Shown here piece after piece: positions 44,330 through 52,844 of a DNA stretch of 64,000 nt. The first letter of the stretch is position 1; each line of letters starts with the position of its first letter. Both the position numbers and the translations under genes were made by a program. This DNA is from Halohasta litchfieldiae (GTDB taxonomy: Archaea; Halobacteriota; Halobacteria; Halobacteriales; Haloferacaceae): assembly GCF_002788215.1 (NCBI RefSeq), contig NZ_CP024845.1, positions 2,604,001 through 2,668,000 on the forward strand, given 5' to 3'. The notes beneath the pieces were generated by a model. The model saw nothing but the letters and a program-made list of their open reading frames with translations, did no database searches and was not told the DNA's origin.

Positions 44330-45112
44330 ATGGTCGTCGCACTCACGCCCGCATTCGTCGGGGTTCTGTTCGTGATCGTCATTGTTTCCGGGATGGTCAA
44401 CGGACTGGCCGGGTTCGGGTTTGCGGTCGTGGGGACGATGGCGCTGGCGACGGTCGTCGACCCTGCCACAGCAGTCGTGGTGATGATCATCCCCATGTTG
44501 GCGGCCAACGTGACGCTCGTCAGTGAGCTGTCGACCGATGAACTCCGGAGCTGTGGCAAGCGGTTCGGCCCGCTCGTAGTTTCAGCGCTTCTCGGCACGA
44601 TCATCGGCATGATCGTGCTGGACGCGCTGCCGGGTGGGCCACTGCGCGTCGGCCTCGGCCTGATCACACTTGGCTTTGTGGCCAGCCAACAGCAGGCGGT
44701 GGCGATCCCGTCGCTCGGGATCGAGGGTGGGTCGACGCTCGGGAGCGCTCCAGCGATGATCACAATCGGCGGCGTGTCGGGACTGCTGTTCGGTGCGACC
44801 AACGTCGGGGTCCAACTGGTTGCCTATCTCCGGAGTCAGGATCTCTCCCACGGGCTGTTTGTCGGCGTGGTGGCGATGGTGTTCGTCGGCATCAACGCCC
44901 TCCGCGTCGGGGCGGCGGGCCTCTTGGGACTCTATCCGTCGCTGACCGTCCTCGGACTCTCAGTCGCGGCGACGGTGCCCGCAATCGGGGGTGTCGCAGT
45001 GGGGAGTCGACTTCGGAATCGAGTAAGCAGTCGGCTTCGTCGTCGACTGGTGTTTGGCCTACTGACGATCATCGGGATTCGACTCCTACTCGGTGGACTC
45101 GGCATCGCCTGA
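44330..45112 (+). CDS. TauE/SafE-family sulfite/organosulfonate exporter
   Basis: This 260-residue protein has about eight helices and the TauE/SafE start VSGMVNGLAGFGFAVVGT, with the repeated half GGVSGLLFGATNVGVQLVAYL. The family exports sulfite, sulfoacetate or similar anions. A TTTTATCAA at 44296-44304 is a TATA-like box about 30 bases before the ATG. No sulfonate pathway gene is nearby besides the damaged importer at 20-22 kb. Confidence 0.82.
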   Translation: MVVALTPAFVGVLFVIVIVSGMVNGLAGFGFAVVGTMALATVVDPATAVVVMIIPMLAANVTLVSELSTDELRSCGKRFGPLVVSALLGTIIGMIVLDALPGGPLRVGLGLITLGFVASQQQAVAIPSLGIEGGSTLGSAPAMITIGGVSGLLFGATNVGVQLVAYLRSQDLSHGLFVGVVAMVFVGINALRVGAAGLLGLYPSLTVLGLSVAATVPAIGGVAVGSRLRNRVSSRLRRRLVFGLLTIIGIRLLLGGLGIA

Positions 45113-45138
45113 CATGGGATGGAGTTTTGATCGGCGTG

Positions 45139-48100
45139 TTACTCGGTGAGTGTGTCGTATTCGGTCACTGTGAGCGTTGAGCTGTCTCCCCACGTGATTT
45201 TCAGCGAATCGGCACCGACGTCGACAGCGTCGACCGAGAGGTCGACTTTCTCGGCGTTCGCATCGGTGCGGTTGCCGGTCATTTTCACTGCTTTTAGGTG
45301 GGCCAACTCGTCGGGATCGGCGCAGTAGTCGTTTGGCGCGCCGACGACCGAGAGCTCCGCGTTCCGGAGCAGCTTCCGGAGTCGTTTCGCCGCGGCGACC
45401 GACCCCGAATCTAGTTTCACGACCAGTTCGTCATCGTCGTCCTCCACGAGGGCACTGTAGTCGGCCGCCGCGAGATCAGTCACGTCATCCCTCGAATCGA
45501 GATCTTCGAACAGATAGAGCCCGCTCGCATCGTCGGTGGTGCGAACGCTGTCAGGGACGATCACGACGAGATCCGTTTTGGTGCCTCCCGTCAGATTCCC
45601 CGCCATCGTGATCCAGTTCGGACGGTGTTCGATTGGGACCGTCTTCGAGCGATCCGGCAGCGGATGGATCTCCTTGGGGAACTTCGTGCGGTCGTCTTCG
45701 ACCCGGAAGATGCCCCACGAGCCGCCTTCGAGTTTCCGCCGCTCGCGTGTCTCCTGATAAATGAAGTCGCCGGTACTCTCGGCGAGTCCGCCCGCACCGC
45801 CGACGGGTTCGACCCGGTCGGTCTTGGTGACGCTGATCTGATCGTCGACACCGACGAGTTTGGAGTCGGCCTCGCCTCGAAGTCGGTCCCACTGGTGCTC
45901 AGCGAGATGGAACGCGAGTCCATCGGCTTTGTCAGCACAGAGATGGATCCGGAACGTCACGGGATCGCCGAGCAGCGCACGGAGCACCGGGGTGTTCGGA
46001 TCGCCGTGGATATTCGAGGCGTACACGTTCGCCGGATTGTCGTCGGCCCGCTCGAACCGGCGACTGAAGGGCTCCGAGCGGTAGTTGATCGCCGGATAGC
46101 CGTGGTCTTCGGGATCGCCCAACTGATTGCAGGGGTCGTCGGAATCTTCGATATCCGGTCCCGGTGGCACCACACAGTTGTCGGGATCGTCCTCGTTGAT
46201 GATGAACTGTCCGTCCGCAAACGCCAGCGAGAAATCCCGGAAATCGTCGCCATCGGGCATCTTCTTCATCACCGAGTGCGCCCGACCGTTCGGTGCTGGC
46301 TCGCAGGTGATCGGATCGAGGAACTCGACGCCCTCCTCTTCGATGACCAGTCGACCGTAGGCTCCGTGGTGGCGGTTGCTTCTGATGTCCGCGAAGTCCT
46401 GAAGCACCGACGAAACCGAAACCTCGTTGACGTACCAGCGGTAGGTGATCTCTTCGCCGGGCCCGATCGTCTGATCCCAGTTGAAGCCGACGGTCGTTCC
46501 GTCGGAGCCGAGAACGTTGTACCGGACCTGTTTGGGATGTAGCGAGATCCGCTTCGAGCGATCCCAGTCCTCGTCGGGACCCTGCATCTCGGGATGTGGA
46601 TGGTCGTTGTCGAGATCGTCGAAGTCGATATCGTTGGTCAGCGTGAGGTCGATGCAGTCGTTCTGTGTCGCGCGCAACAGCAGCGGTTCGAGCGGTGCGT
46701 CGCCGTCGCAGATCGCCTCGACGTCCTCGTCCATCGCATACGCGATGCCGTAGGGGTCGACGTCGCCGTACTCGTTGTACTCGATCTCGGTATCGAACGC
46801 CGTCACATTGAACTGTAGACGATCCGCATCTTTCGGACACGGTCTGCCCGGCGACGGGGCGAGCTCCGGTGGATCGCCGGTAATGGCGTCGTTCTGCCGG
46901 GCCTCTTTGTCGGCGGGGAACTCCTGTCGCTCCTCTTTTTTGTCCGCGTAGAGAAGCCGTGCGAGTTGGCCCGTCTCCGACCAATTGAACTCGCTCCACG
47001 GAGCCGGATGCCCCATCTCTTTGAGCTGCTTGCGACTGATCGTCTCGTTCGGGGCCTTCCGGTCCGGCAACGGTTCGAGGTGGTCGACTTCCCCGCCGAA
47101 CTCTCGAAACAGTCCCCACATCCCGTTCCAGAGATCGTCGACGACCCGTGATCCATACAGATAGTCCTTGATCGGGAGGCCAGCGGGGTTCTCGTCGAGT
47201 TCCTCGATGAACGTCCCCTCACCGATTGAGTCGGGTTCCTCCAGAAGATCGAGTGCGAAGGCTTCCGAGGTGCCGATGACCTGCGTGACGGCGTCTTCGG
47301 GGTCCTGTCCCTCCGGATCGAACCGTCGACCGTTGATCGTGAAGTTGTGTTGTTCCTCGTAGCCCCCATGCCACAGCCGGAAGCGAACCGGATCGTCCTC
47401 GTAGGCCTCGAAAGTGGGCGTCGACGGATCGCCGTGGACGAACGAGGAGTGAACGTAAGCCGGATCACAGTCGTCGCGGATGTAGTAGGGCGTGTTCCGG
47501 TAGTTGATCGCCATTACCCCCGCGTTCTCGTTGTGTTCGGCCTCGTTTCGGTTGACCAGCTCGCCGTCGCGGTCGACCAGCTGTGCGAAATCGTGGTAAG
47601 CCACACAGAACTCCCGGTAGTCGGTGCCGTCGGGCACCTCGATGATCGCTTGGGTACCGCTGTCGATCTCGTCACCGCTGAACGGATCGAGCCAGCGTGA
47701 TTTGGGCGGCTCAACCACGAGCGAGGCGAACGAGCCGTGCATCACGTCTTCGATGCCGGTGATGTGATCGTGGAAAAAGATCGTCCCCTCCTCGTCGGCA
47801 AACCATCGATAAAAGGCCTTTTCGCCTGATTTGGCGTCCTGACGGTAGTTGAATCCAGACGCCAGTGAGTCCGAGCCCAGAAGATCATAGGAGACGAAAT
47901 GGATGTGGTTGGATTTCCCACCGGCCTCGATGGGAACACTGTCGGGGTTGCCGTCCTCGCCGCCCTCCGGGAAGCGGTCGGCGGGGATCGCCGCGATGTT
48001 TTCCTCGGTGACCTCGTTTTTAAATGTAATGTCGACGCAGTCGCCGACGTTGGCGCGGATGACCAGCGGTTCGGGATTCAACTTCCCCTTTTTGACTAGT

Positions 48101-49941
48101 TCGGCGTTCTCTTCGAGCACGTAGACGATTCCGTTCGGATCGTGGTGTCCGGCGTCGTTGTAGACGACATCGGCGGGAAGGGCGACGATGGTGTACTCAC
48201 GTTTCTCGCCCTCGATCTCGGCTTCGACGTCGGGATCACAGGGATCTGTGTACGGCGCACCGGGGATGATATCGTCGCCGAGGGCGGCCTGCTCGTCGTC
48301 GGTCGGATCACGGAACTCCTCCTTTCCGGCCGCACCGTACGGTGGGAACGGCGGTGTGTTACCGAACTTGCCGGGAATGAACTCGGGGTAGCCGGGCACG
48401 TCCGAATCGAGCGGAATCGGCGGCTTGTTGTTCGGCAGCGTCTGGAATCCCTTTCGCTCCTTGTCAAGTACGCGCATGATTCCCCACATTCCCTCGCCGT
48501 AGTGGGGGAAGAGGTGGCAGTGGAACAGTACATCACCCGTCGACCGGTGTGCGCCACCCGCACCAACCGCAAAGGAGTCCTCGAACTCCAGATTCGGACG
48601 CACGGTCGTGAAATCGTTGATACCTTCTGTCGACGTCCCTGAGGCAACGCTGAGCGGGCTCTCGTAGACCGCCCCGAGGCCGACCGTCTGGGAGTCGACG
48701 GTACCTGAAGAAATGTCCGGCGGCGTCTCTTTCCAGCGATGGCCGTGGAGGTGGTGGACGTGGTTTTCTTCGACCGACGCCCCCATCGGCAGCACGTTCA
48801 CCGGATCGCCGACGTACACCGGATACACGTTGTCACCGCCGCCGGGGTCGCCGTTGAGCCACGAGTTGTAGAAGTTCTCTCTGATCTCCGGGTCGCTCCC
48901 GTCGGGTATCCGGTTCCCGGTCGGGTCCGCACGGTAGTTGATCGCGTGAGTCGTCTGGTCCTCGTCGCTGTCGGGGAACGTCAACTCATCGCCGTCAGCG
49001 GTTCGCATTCCTTCAGGGGTGTGATAATAAATGACGAACTGTCGGTAGCTGAGTCCGGGTACATTACCCGCTTGCATGGCCTCCTCGCTGAGATCATCCG
49101 GCAGGTGGATGTCCGCCTGAACCCGACCCTGTTCTTCGTCACCGGTGAAGGGGTCGGTCCACTCGGTGCCCTGTGGGTGGACGATGACCGAGCCGAACAG
49201 TCCCCGCGACAGCAGGTTGGCCTCCTGTGGCGGATCGTCGGCGCTGTCGTAGGCCTGGTTCGCCCCATCGAGGAAGAAGTGACCACCCAGGTTCGAGGCG
49301 TACCACCGGTACGTGATCGATTCGCCGGGCTCGACGGTCGTATCCGGGTTGAACCCGACATGCATCCCGTCGCTGTCGTCGACCTCGTACGGCAGCGAGG
49401 TCATATGCATCGAGGCCGCTCGGTCGAGGTCGTTGTGGAACTCGATCTCGATGATATCGCCCTTCTCGGCACGAAGTGTGAGCGGCTGGATCAGTCGCGT
49501 ATCGCCGTCGGCGCGTTTGTCCTCGGGGATCTCTTCGCAAAAGAACTCGTCGTCTTCGTCGTCGTCCTCGAAGACGACCGTGTTCCCGCAGGGTCGCTTT
49601 CCGGAGAGCTTTTTGATCTCCTTTCTATCCTCTTCGAGCGCGTACATGACGCCGACCGGCTGGTGGAGGCCGTACCGGTTGTAGACGATGTCGACGTCGA
49701 TTGCATGGGCATCGAAATGCCGAACCTGTCCAGCTTCATCGGGTTCCTCGGGGACCTCCTCACGTTCGGTAGCGTCCTCTGTGGCCGCAGCTCCGGTCGA
49801 GAGTGCTGTCCCCGCTGCGACCGTCCCACTTATCGATAGGAAATCCCGCCGAGACGTTTCAGCCGAGTTGAACAGGGAGTGATCTTCAATCGCGCCATCG
49901 GGTGATGATGCATCAGTATCGTCGCCGTTTTCCTGCGACAT
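45139..49941 (-). CDS. giant Tat-exported multicopper-oxidase-like protein, 1600 residues
   Basis: The protein starts MSQENGDDTD and has a Tat signal SRRDFLSISGTVAAG at about residues 30-44. Three cupredoxin-pair modules follow (about 75-495, 582-950, 1042-1415) and a 185-residue C-terminal domain. Copper ligands of one multicopper oxidase site are all present but in reverse order: HVHHLHGH (394-401) and HCHLFPHYGEGM (474-485) close module 1, while HIH (679-681) and HDH (724-726) open module 2. The corresponding places at residues 179-221, 865 and in module 3 are degenerate. The likely activity is extracellular oxidation of a metal or phenol. The six-cupredoxin size recalls MnxG-type manganese oxidases. 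Codon use looks like the neighbours. Confidence 0.85.
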   Translation of the reverse strand: MSQENGDDTDASSPDGAIEDHSLFNSAETSRRDFLSISGTVAAGTALSTGAAATEDATEREEVPEEPDEAGQVRHFDAHAIDVDIVYNRYGLHQPVGVMYALEEDRKEIKKLSGKRPCGNTVVFEDDDEDDEFFCEEIPEDKRADGDTRLIQPLTLRAEKGDIIEIEFHNDLDRAASMHMTSLPYEVDDSDGMHVGFNPDTTVEPGESITYRWYASNLGGHFFLDGANQAYDSADDPPQEANLLSRGLFGSVIVHPQGTEWTDPFTGDEEQGRVQADIHLPDDLSEEAMQAGNVPGLSYRQFVIYYHTPEGMRTADGDELTFPDSDEDQTTHAINYRADPTGNRIPDGSDPEIRENFYNSWLNGDPGGGDNVYPVYVGDPVNVLPMGASVEENHVHHLHGHRWKETPPDISSGTVDSQTVGLGAVYESPLSVASGTSTEGINDFTTVRPNLEFEDSFAVGAGGAHRSTGDVLFHCHLFPHYGEGMWGIMRVLDKERKGFQTLPNNKPPIPLDSDVPGYPEFIPGKFGNTPPFPPYGAAGKEEFRDPTDDEQAALGDDIIPGAPYTDPCDPDVEAEIEGEKREYTIVALPADVVYNDAGHHDPNGIVYVLEENAELVKKGKLNPEPLVIRANVGDCVDITFKNEVTEENIAAIPADRFPEGGEDGNPDSVPIEAGGKSNHIHFVSYDLLGSDSLASGFNYRQDAKSGEKAFYRWFADEEGTIFFHDHITGIEDVMHGSFASLVVEPPKSRWLDPFSGDEIDSGTQAIIEVPDGTDYREFCVAYHDFAQLVDRDGELVNRNEAEHNENAGVMAINYRNTPYYIRDDCDPAYVHSSFVHGDPSTPTFEAYEDDPVRFRLWHGGYEEQHNFTINGRRFDPEGQDPEDAVTQVIGTSEAFALDLLEEPDSIGEGTFIEELDENPAGLPIKDYLYGSRVVDDLWNGMWGLFREFGGEVDHLEPLPDRKAPNETISRKQLKEMGHPAPWSEFNWSETGQLARLLYADKKEERQEFPADKEARQNDAITGDPPELAPSPGRPCPKDADRLQFNVTAFDTEIEYNEYGDVDPYGIAYAMDEDVEAICDGDAPLEPLLLRATQNDCIDLTLTNDIDFDDLDNDHPHPEMQGPDEDWDRSKRISLHPKQVRYNVLGSDGTTVGFNWDQTIGPGEEITYRWYVNEVSVSSVLQDFADIRSNRHHGAYGRLVIEEEGVEFLDPITCEPAPNGRAHSVMKKMPDGDDFRDFSLAFADGQFIINEDDPDNCVVPPGPDIEDSDDPCNQLGDPEDHGYPAINYRSEPFSRRFERADDNPANVYASNIHGDPNTPVLRALLGDPVTFRIHLCADKADGLAFHLAEHQWDRLRGEADSKLVGVDDQISVTKTDRVEPVGGAGGLAESTGDFIYQETRERRKLEGGSWGIFRVEDDRTKFPKEIHPLPDRSKTVPIEHRPNWITMAGNLTGGTKTDLVVIVPDSVRTTDDASGLYLFEDLDSRDDVTDLAAADYSALVEDDDDELVVKLDSGSVAAAKRLRKLLRNAELSVVGAPNDYCADPDELAHLKAVKMTGNRTDANAEKVDLSVDAVDVGADSLKITWGDSSTLTVTEYDTLTE

Positions 49942-50274
49942 ACATACGATAACAGCCAATATACCCTATTGTAATTGTCATATTACTAAGTATAAATGGC
50001 TATAACTAACGTATAACTGCAGTTATTGCCGTGTTTTGCCCGTCTACTACGTTCGGTTTGTTATCTCGCGGCCGAACCACTGGCGAAAACTCCACTACAT
50101 GATTTAAACGTAGAAAGCTGCTACGCGCGGTTTTATCGTGGTATGCTTAACATATCTTGTCACAGACACTGAGGTATGTGTGTTCAGATTCGATTACTCA
50201 CAGCGATTTACTGAGGGAAACAACTACCGGAGGGTGTCGACAGCGATTTCACGACGCCGCCCCATCAGATCTGT
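49942..50274. other. intergenic AT-rich divergent promoter region
   Basis: This 333-bp gap between the divergent multicopper oxidase and HAD genes is AT-rich near 49945-50010. It contains several A/T runs that could serve as TATA boxes for the oxidase, but none sits at the ideal distance of 27 bases. No gene is visible. Confidence 0.5.
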
Positions 50275-50802
50275 ATGGATTACACTGAGTACGAGGCAGT
50301 GGTCTACGATCTCGACGGGACACTAGTCCATCTCGCCGTCGACTGGGCGACTGTCGCCAACGATGTGATCGCGGTCTACGAGGAGGCAGGCGTCGACGCC
50401 CGCGCCGCTGATCTCTGGGAGCTGCTGGGACGGGCCGCCGACCACGGAATCAGCGAGGAAGTCAAAGCCACGATCAGCCGCCACGAACACGGTGGTGCGC
50501 GGGACTCTCACCGCCTTCCTCTGGCCGACGACGTCGCCGAGCAGTCGGTGCCGGTCGGCGTCTGCTCGCTCAACTGCGAACGGGCCTGCCGGATCGCGCT
50601 CGATACACACGAGCTGTCGGCGGGTGTCTCGGCAGTCATCGGTCGGGATTCGGTCGACACCCACAAACCCGACCCCAAGCCGCTGCTGGCGACGCTCTCG
50701 GAGTTGGGTGTCGAGTCGGGTGAGGCCGTCTTTATCGGAGACTCCGACCGTGACAGGATAACTGCCGACCGAGCGGGCGTCGACTTTCTGTTTGTCGACT
50801 GA
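50275..50802 (+). CDS. HAD-superfamily hydrolase, phosphoglycolate phosphatase-like
   Basis: This 175-residue protein has HAD motif I VVYDLDGTLV (Asp12 nucleophile, Asp14), a cap of about 55 residues, motif II VPVGVCSLNCE where Ser replaces Thr, Lys in DTHKPDPKP (motif III) and motif IV FIGDSDRDRITADRAG. It resembles small phosphoglycolate-phosphatase-type enzymes. The substrate is not clear. It is convergent with the small membrane gene at 50817. Confidence 0.8.
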   Translation: MDYTEYEAVVYDLDGTLVHLAVDWATVANDVIAVYEEAGVDARAADLWELLGRAADHGISEEVKATISRHEHGGARDSHRLPLADDVAEQSVPVGVCSLNCERACRIALDTHELSAGVSAVIGRDSVDTHKPDPKPLLATLSELGVESGEAVFIGDSDRDRITADRAGVDFLFVD

Positions 50803-50816
50803 ATCGCTGTAGCCAG

Positions 50817-51086
50817 TTAGGCCGAATCCGTGCTCTGCTCGGCCTTTTTGTCGTCTTCGAGTTTGTATTTCGCGTACAGAAAGACCGAAACTGCGGTCAG
50901 AAACCAGATCGGCGCGCCGACCCGCACCGCGAAGCTGAGACGGGCTCCCCACGACGGGAGTTCGACGAGGATCGAGAGCCCGGCAACGATTGGTGCGCCG
51001 ACGATGATGGTGACGACGAACGTCGTCTGCATCACCCAGCCGAAGTCGACGCCATCAGGATCGGTAGTTTCGACGAGATCTGCCAC
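50817..51086 (-). CDS. small membrane protein, two spans
   Basis: This 89-residue protein has hydrophobic segments near residues 18-42 and 57-71 (VMQTTFVVTIIVGAPIVAGLS, APIWFLTAVSVFLYA) between an acidic N-terminus and a Lys/Asp/Glu tail. The opening VETTDPDGVDFGWVMQ seems typical of a conserved haloarchaeal family, unnamed here. It starts 109 bases from panB and is divergent to it. Confidence 0.65.
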   Translation of the reverse strand: MADLVETTDPDGVDFGWVMQTTFVVTIIVGAPIVAGLSILVELPSWGARLSFAVRVGAPIWFLTAVSVFLYAKYKLEDDKKAEQSTDSA

Positions 51087-51195
51087 AGATCCATCTCAGT
51101 CTGCGACTACTACTGTGTGACGGTTCGCCACTGGAGAGAGATCGGCCACACCGGGAATCGAACTGTTTTATCGGTGCGAAACCAACTGTTGGGGT

Positions 51196-52005
51196 ATGAC
51201 CACGACCCGTGGGCTCCGCGAGCGAGACCGGCCCATCACGATGCTGACGGCCTACGACGCGCTGACTGCCCGGATCGTTGAGGCCGCCGGAATCGACGTT
51301 ATCCTCGTCGGCGACAGCATGGGCACCGAAGTGTTGGGGTACGACGACACGCTCGCGGTAACCCGTGAGGAGATGCAAAACCGAACCGCGGCAGTCGTCC
51401 GCGGCACCGAAGACGCACTCGTTGTCGCCGATATGCCATTTCTTTCAGTCGGCGTCGACGACAGCGAGACGATTCGGAACGCGGGCCGCATGCTCAAGGA
51501 GGCCGGCGCCGACGCCGTCAAACTCGAAAGCGGCCCCCACACGGTCGAGATCACTGATCGACTCACCCAACTCGGGATCCCCGTTATGGCCCATCTGGGC
51601 CTGACGCCCCAGCACGTCAACCAACTCGGCGGCTACAGTCGACAGGGAACGACGACCGAGGCCGCCGAAGAGATCCTGTCTCTCGCACGCGCACACGAGG
51701 AGGCCGGAGCCTTTGCACTCGTGCTCGAACACGTTCCGGCGAACGTCGCCGGGCAGGTGACCGAGGCACTGAATATCCCGACGATTGGGATCGGGGGCGG
51801 TCCCGACTGCGACGGGCAGGTACTCGTACTCACTGATGTGATGGGGCTCAGCGAGGACCAGCCACCGTTCGCCGAGCAGTTCGGTGATGTCGAGGCCGCG
51901 ATGACCGACGCCGTCGACGCCTATCGGTCAGCGGTTGAAAACGGAGAGTTCCCGTCAGCCGAACACAGCCACGTCGAAGAGAGCGTCGACGACCTCACCG
52001 AGTGA
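51196..52005 (+). CDS. panB: 3-methyl-2-oxobutanoate hydroxymethyltransferase
   Basis: This 269-residue enzyme makes ketopantoate, the first step towards pantothenate and coenzyme A. Family blocks are clear: ITMLTAYDALTARIVEAAGIDVILVGDSMG with the Asp that binds metal, VVADMPFLSV, AVKLESG, MAHLGLTPQ, and the catalytic Glu in ALVLEHVPANVAG followed by IPTIGIGGGPDCDGQVLVLTD. It is the TIM-barrel class used by haloarchaea. It ends by overlapping the convergent hydrolase gene by 11 bp. Confidence 0.94.
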   Translation: MTTTRGLRERDRPITMLTAYDALTARIVEAAGIDVILVGDSMGTEVLGYDDTLAVTREEMQNRTAAVVRGTEDALVVADMPFLSVGVDDSETIRNAGRMLKEAGADAVKLESGPHTVEITDRLTQLGIPVMAHLGLTPQHVNQLGGYSRQGTTTEAAEEILSLARAHEEAGAFALVLEHVPANVAGQVTEALNIPTIGIGGGPDCDGQVLVLTDVMGLSEDQPPFAEQFGDVEAAMTDAVDAYRSAVENGEFPSAEHSHVEESVDDLTE

Positions 52006-52774
52006 GGCGGTCGAGGAACATCGAGAGCGCCGCGTTGAACGCCTGTGGCTGTTCGAGCATCGAGAGATGGGCCGCGTCCTCGATCTGGAGTACCGAGCAG
52101 TTCGGCATCTCGGCGGCGAAATACTGATGATATCGGAGCGGCGTCAGCTGGTCGTACTCGCCGACGAGTGCGGCCGCCGGGAGGTCGATCTCGTCGAGTC
52201 GACCCAACACGTTGAACAGGTTACTGGTGCGGAAATCCCGGCCCGTGACCGGCTGGCCGGTCTCTCTCAGTCGACGTGTGGATGCCGCCAAGAGTTCGGG
52301 GTCCGGATCGTGAAACAGTCGGTCGGAGCCATGAAGAAACTCGACGGCCCGGTCGAAATCAGTCTTCAGCCAGTCGAGCAGATCCGACAACACCGGGAGC
52401 CGCGGTCCTGTGCCGGCCAACACCAATCCATCGAGATCGAGATCACGTTCGAGCGCCGCCCAGATCGCGACTGCGCCGCCAAGGGAGTGGCCGACCAGCA
52501 CCGAGCAGTCGGTGGCCTCGACGACGGCTGCCACGTCATCGGTGTAGGCCGACAGTGTTTCGTAGCCCGCATCGGCGTCGATATCGTCGCTTTCACCGTG
52601 GCCGCTGAGGTCGACCGCCGCCACCGGGGTTCGGCTGGCCAGTCTGAACTGGCTTTTCCATGCTTCGTGTGAGCCACCACTACCGTGAATATAACAGCAG
52701 CCCGGGCCGGACTGACCGCTCCGGTCGCTGTATTTGTAAGCTGTCGACCGGCCGTGGTGGCTCACGGATTCCAT
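51995..52774 (-). CDS. alpha/beta-fold hydrolase
   Basis: This 259-residue protein has the alpha/beta hydrolase pattern: oxyanion-hole CCYIHGSGGSHEAW, nucleophile elbow LVGHSLGGAVAIW with Ser in GHSLGG, Asp in ALVGEYDQLTPLR, and His in IEDAAHLSMLEQP, so the triad is complete. The start MESVSHHGRSTAYKY at 52774 is preferred. The substrate is unknown. The 3' end overlaps panB by 11 bp on the other strand. Confidence 0.85.
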   Translation of the reverse strand: MESVSHHGRSTAYKYSDRSGQSGPGCCYIHGSGGSHEAWKSQFRLASRTPVAAVDLSGHGESDDIDADAGYETLSAYTDDVAAVVEATDCSVLVGHSLGGAVAIWAALERDLDLDGLVLAGTGPRLPVLSDLLDWLKTDFDRAVEFLHGSDRLFHDPDPELLAASTRRLRETGQPVTGRDFRTSNLFNVLGRLDEIDLPAAALVGEYDQLTPLRYHQYFAAEMPNCSVLQIEDAAHLSMLEQPQAFNAALSMFLDRLTR

Positions 52775-52844
52775 ACCTCTATTCGGGCCGAGTTGGGCAT
52801 AAATCGCCGGACCTTCTCGAATACCGATAGGTAGGTGATTGCGG

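Noticed and set aside
51151-51164. A tRNA T-arm-like sequence (minus strand AGTTCGATTCCCGG) before panB
   Set aside because: No D-arm, anticodon stem or acceptor pairing fits within 70-80 bases on either side; it overlaps the likely panB promoter.
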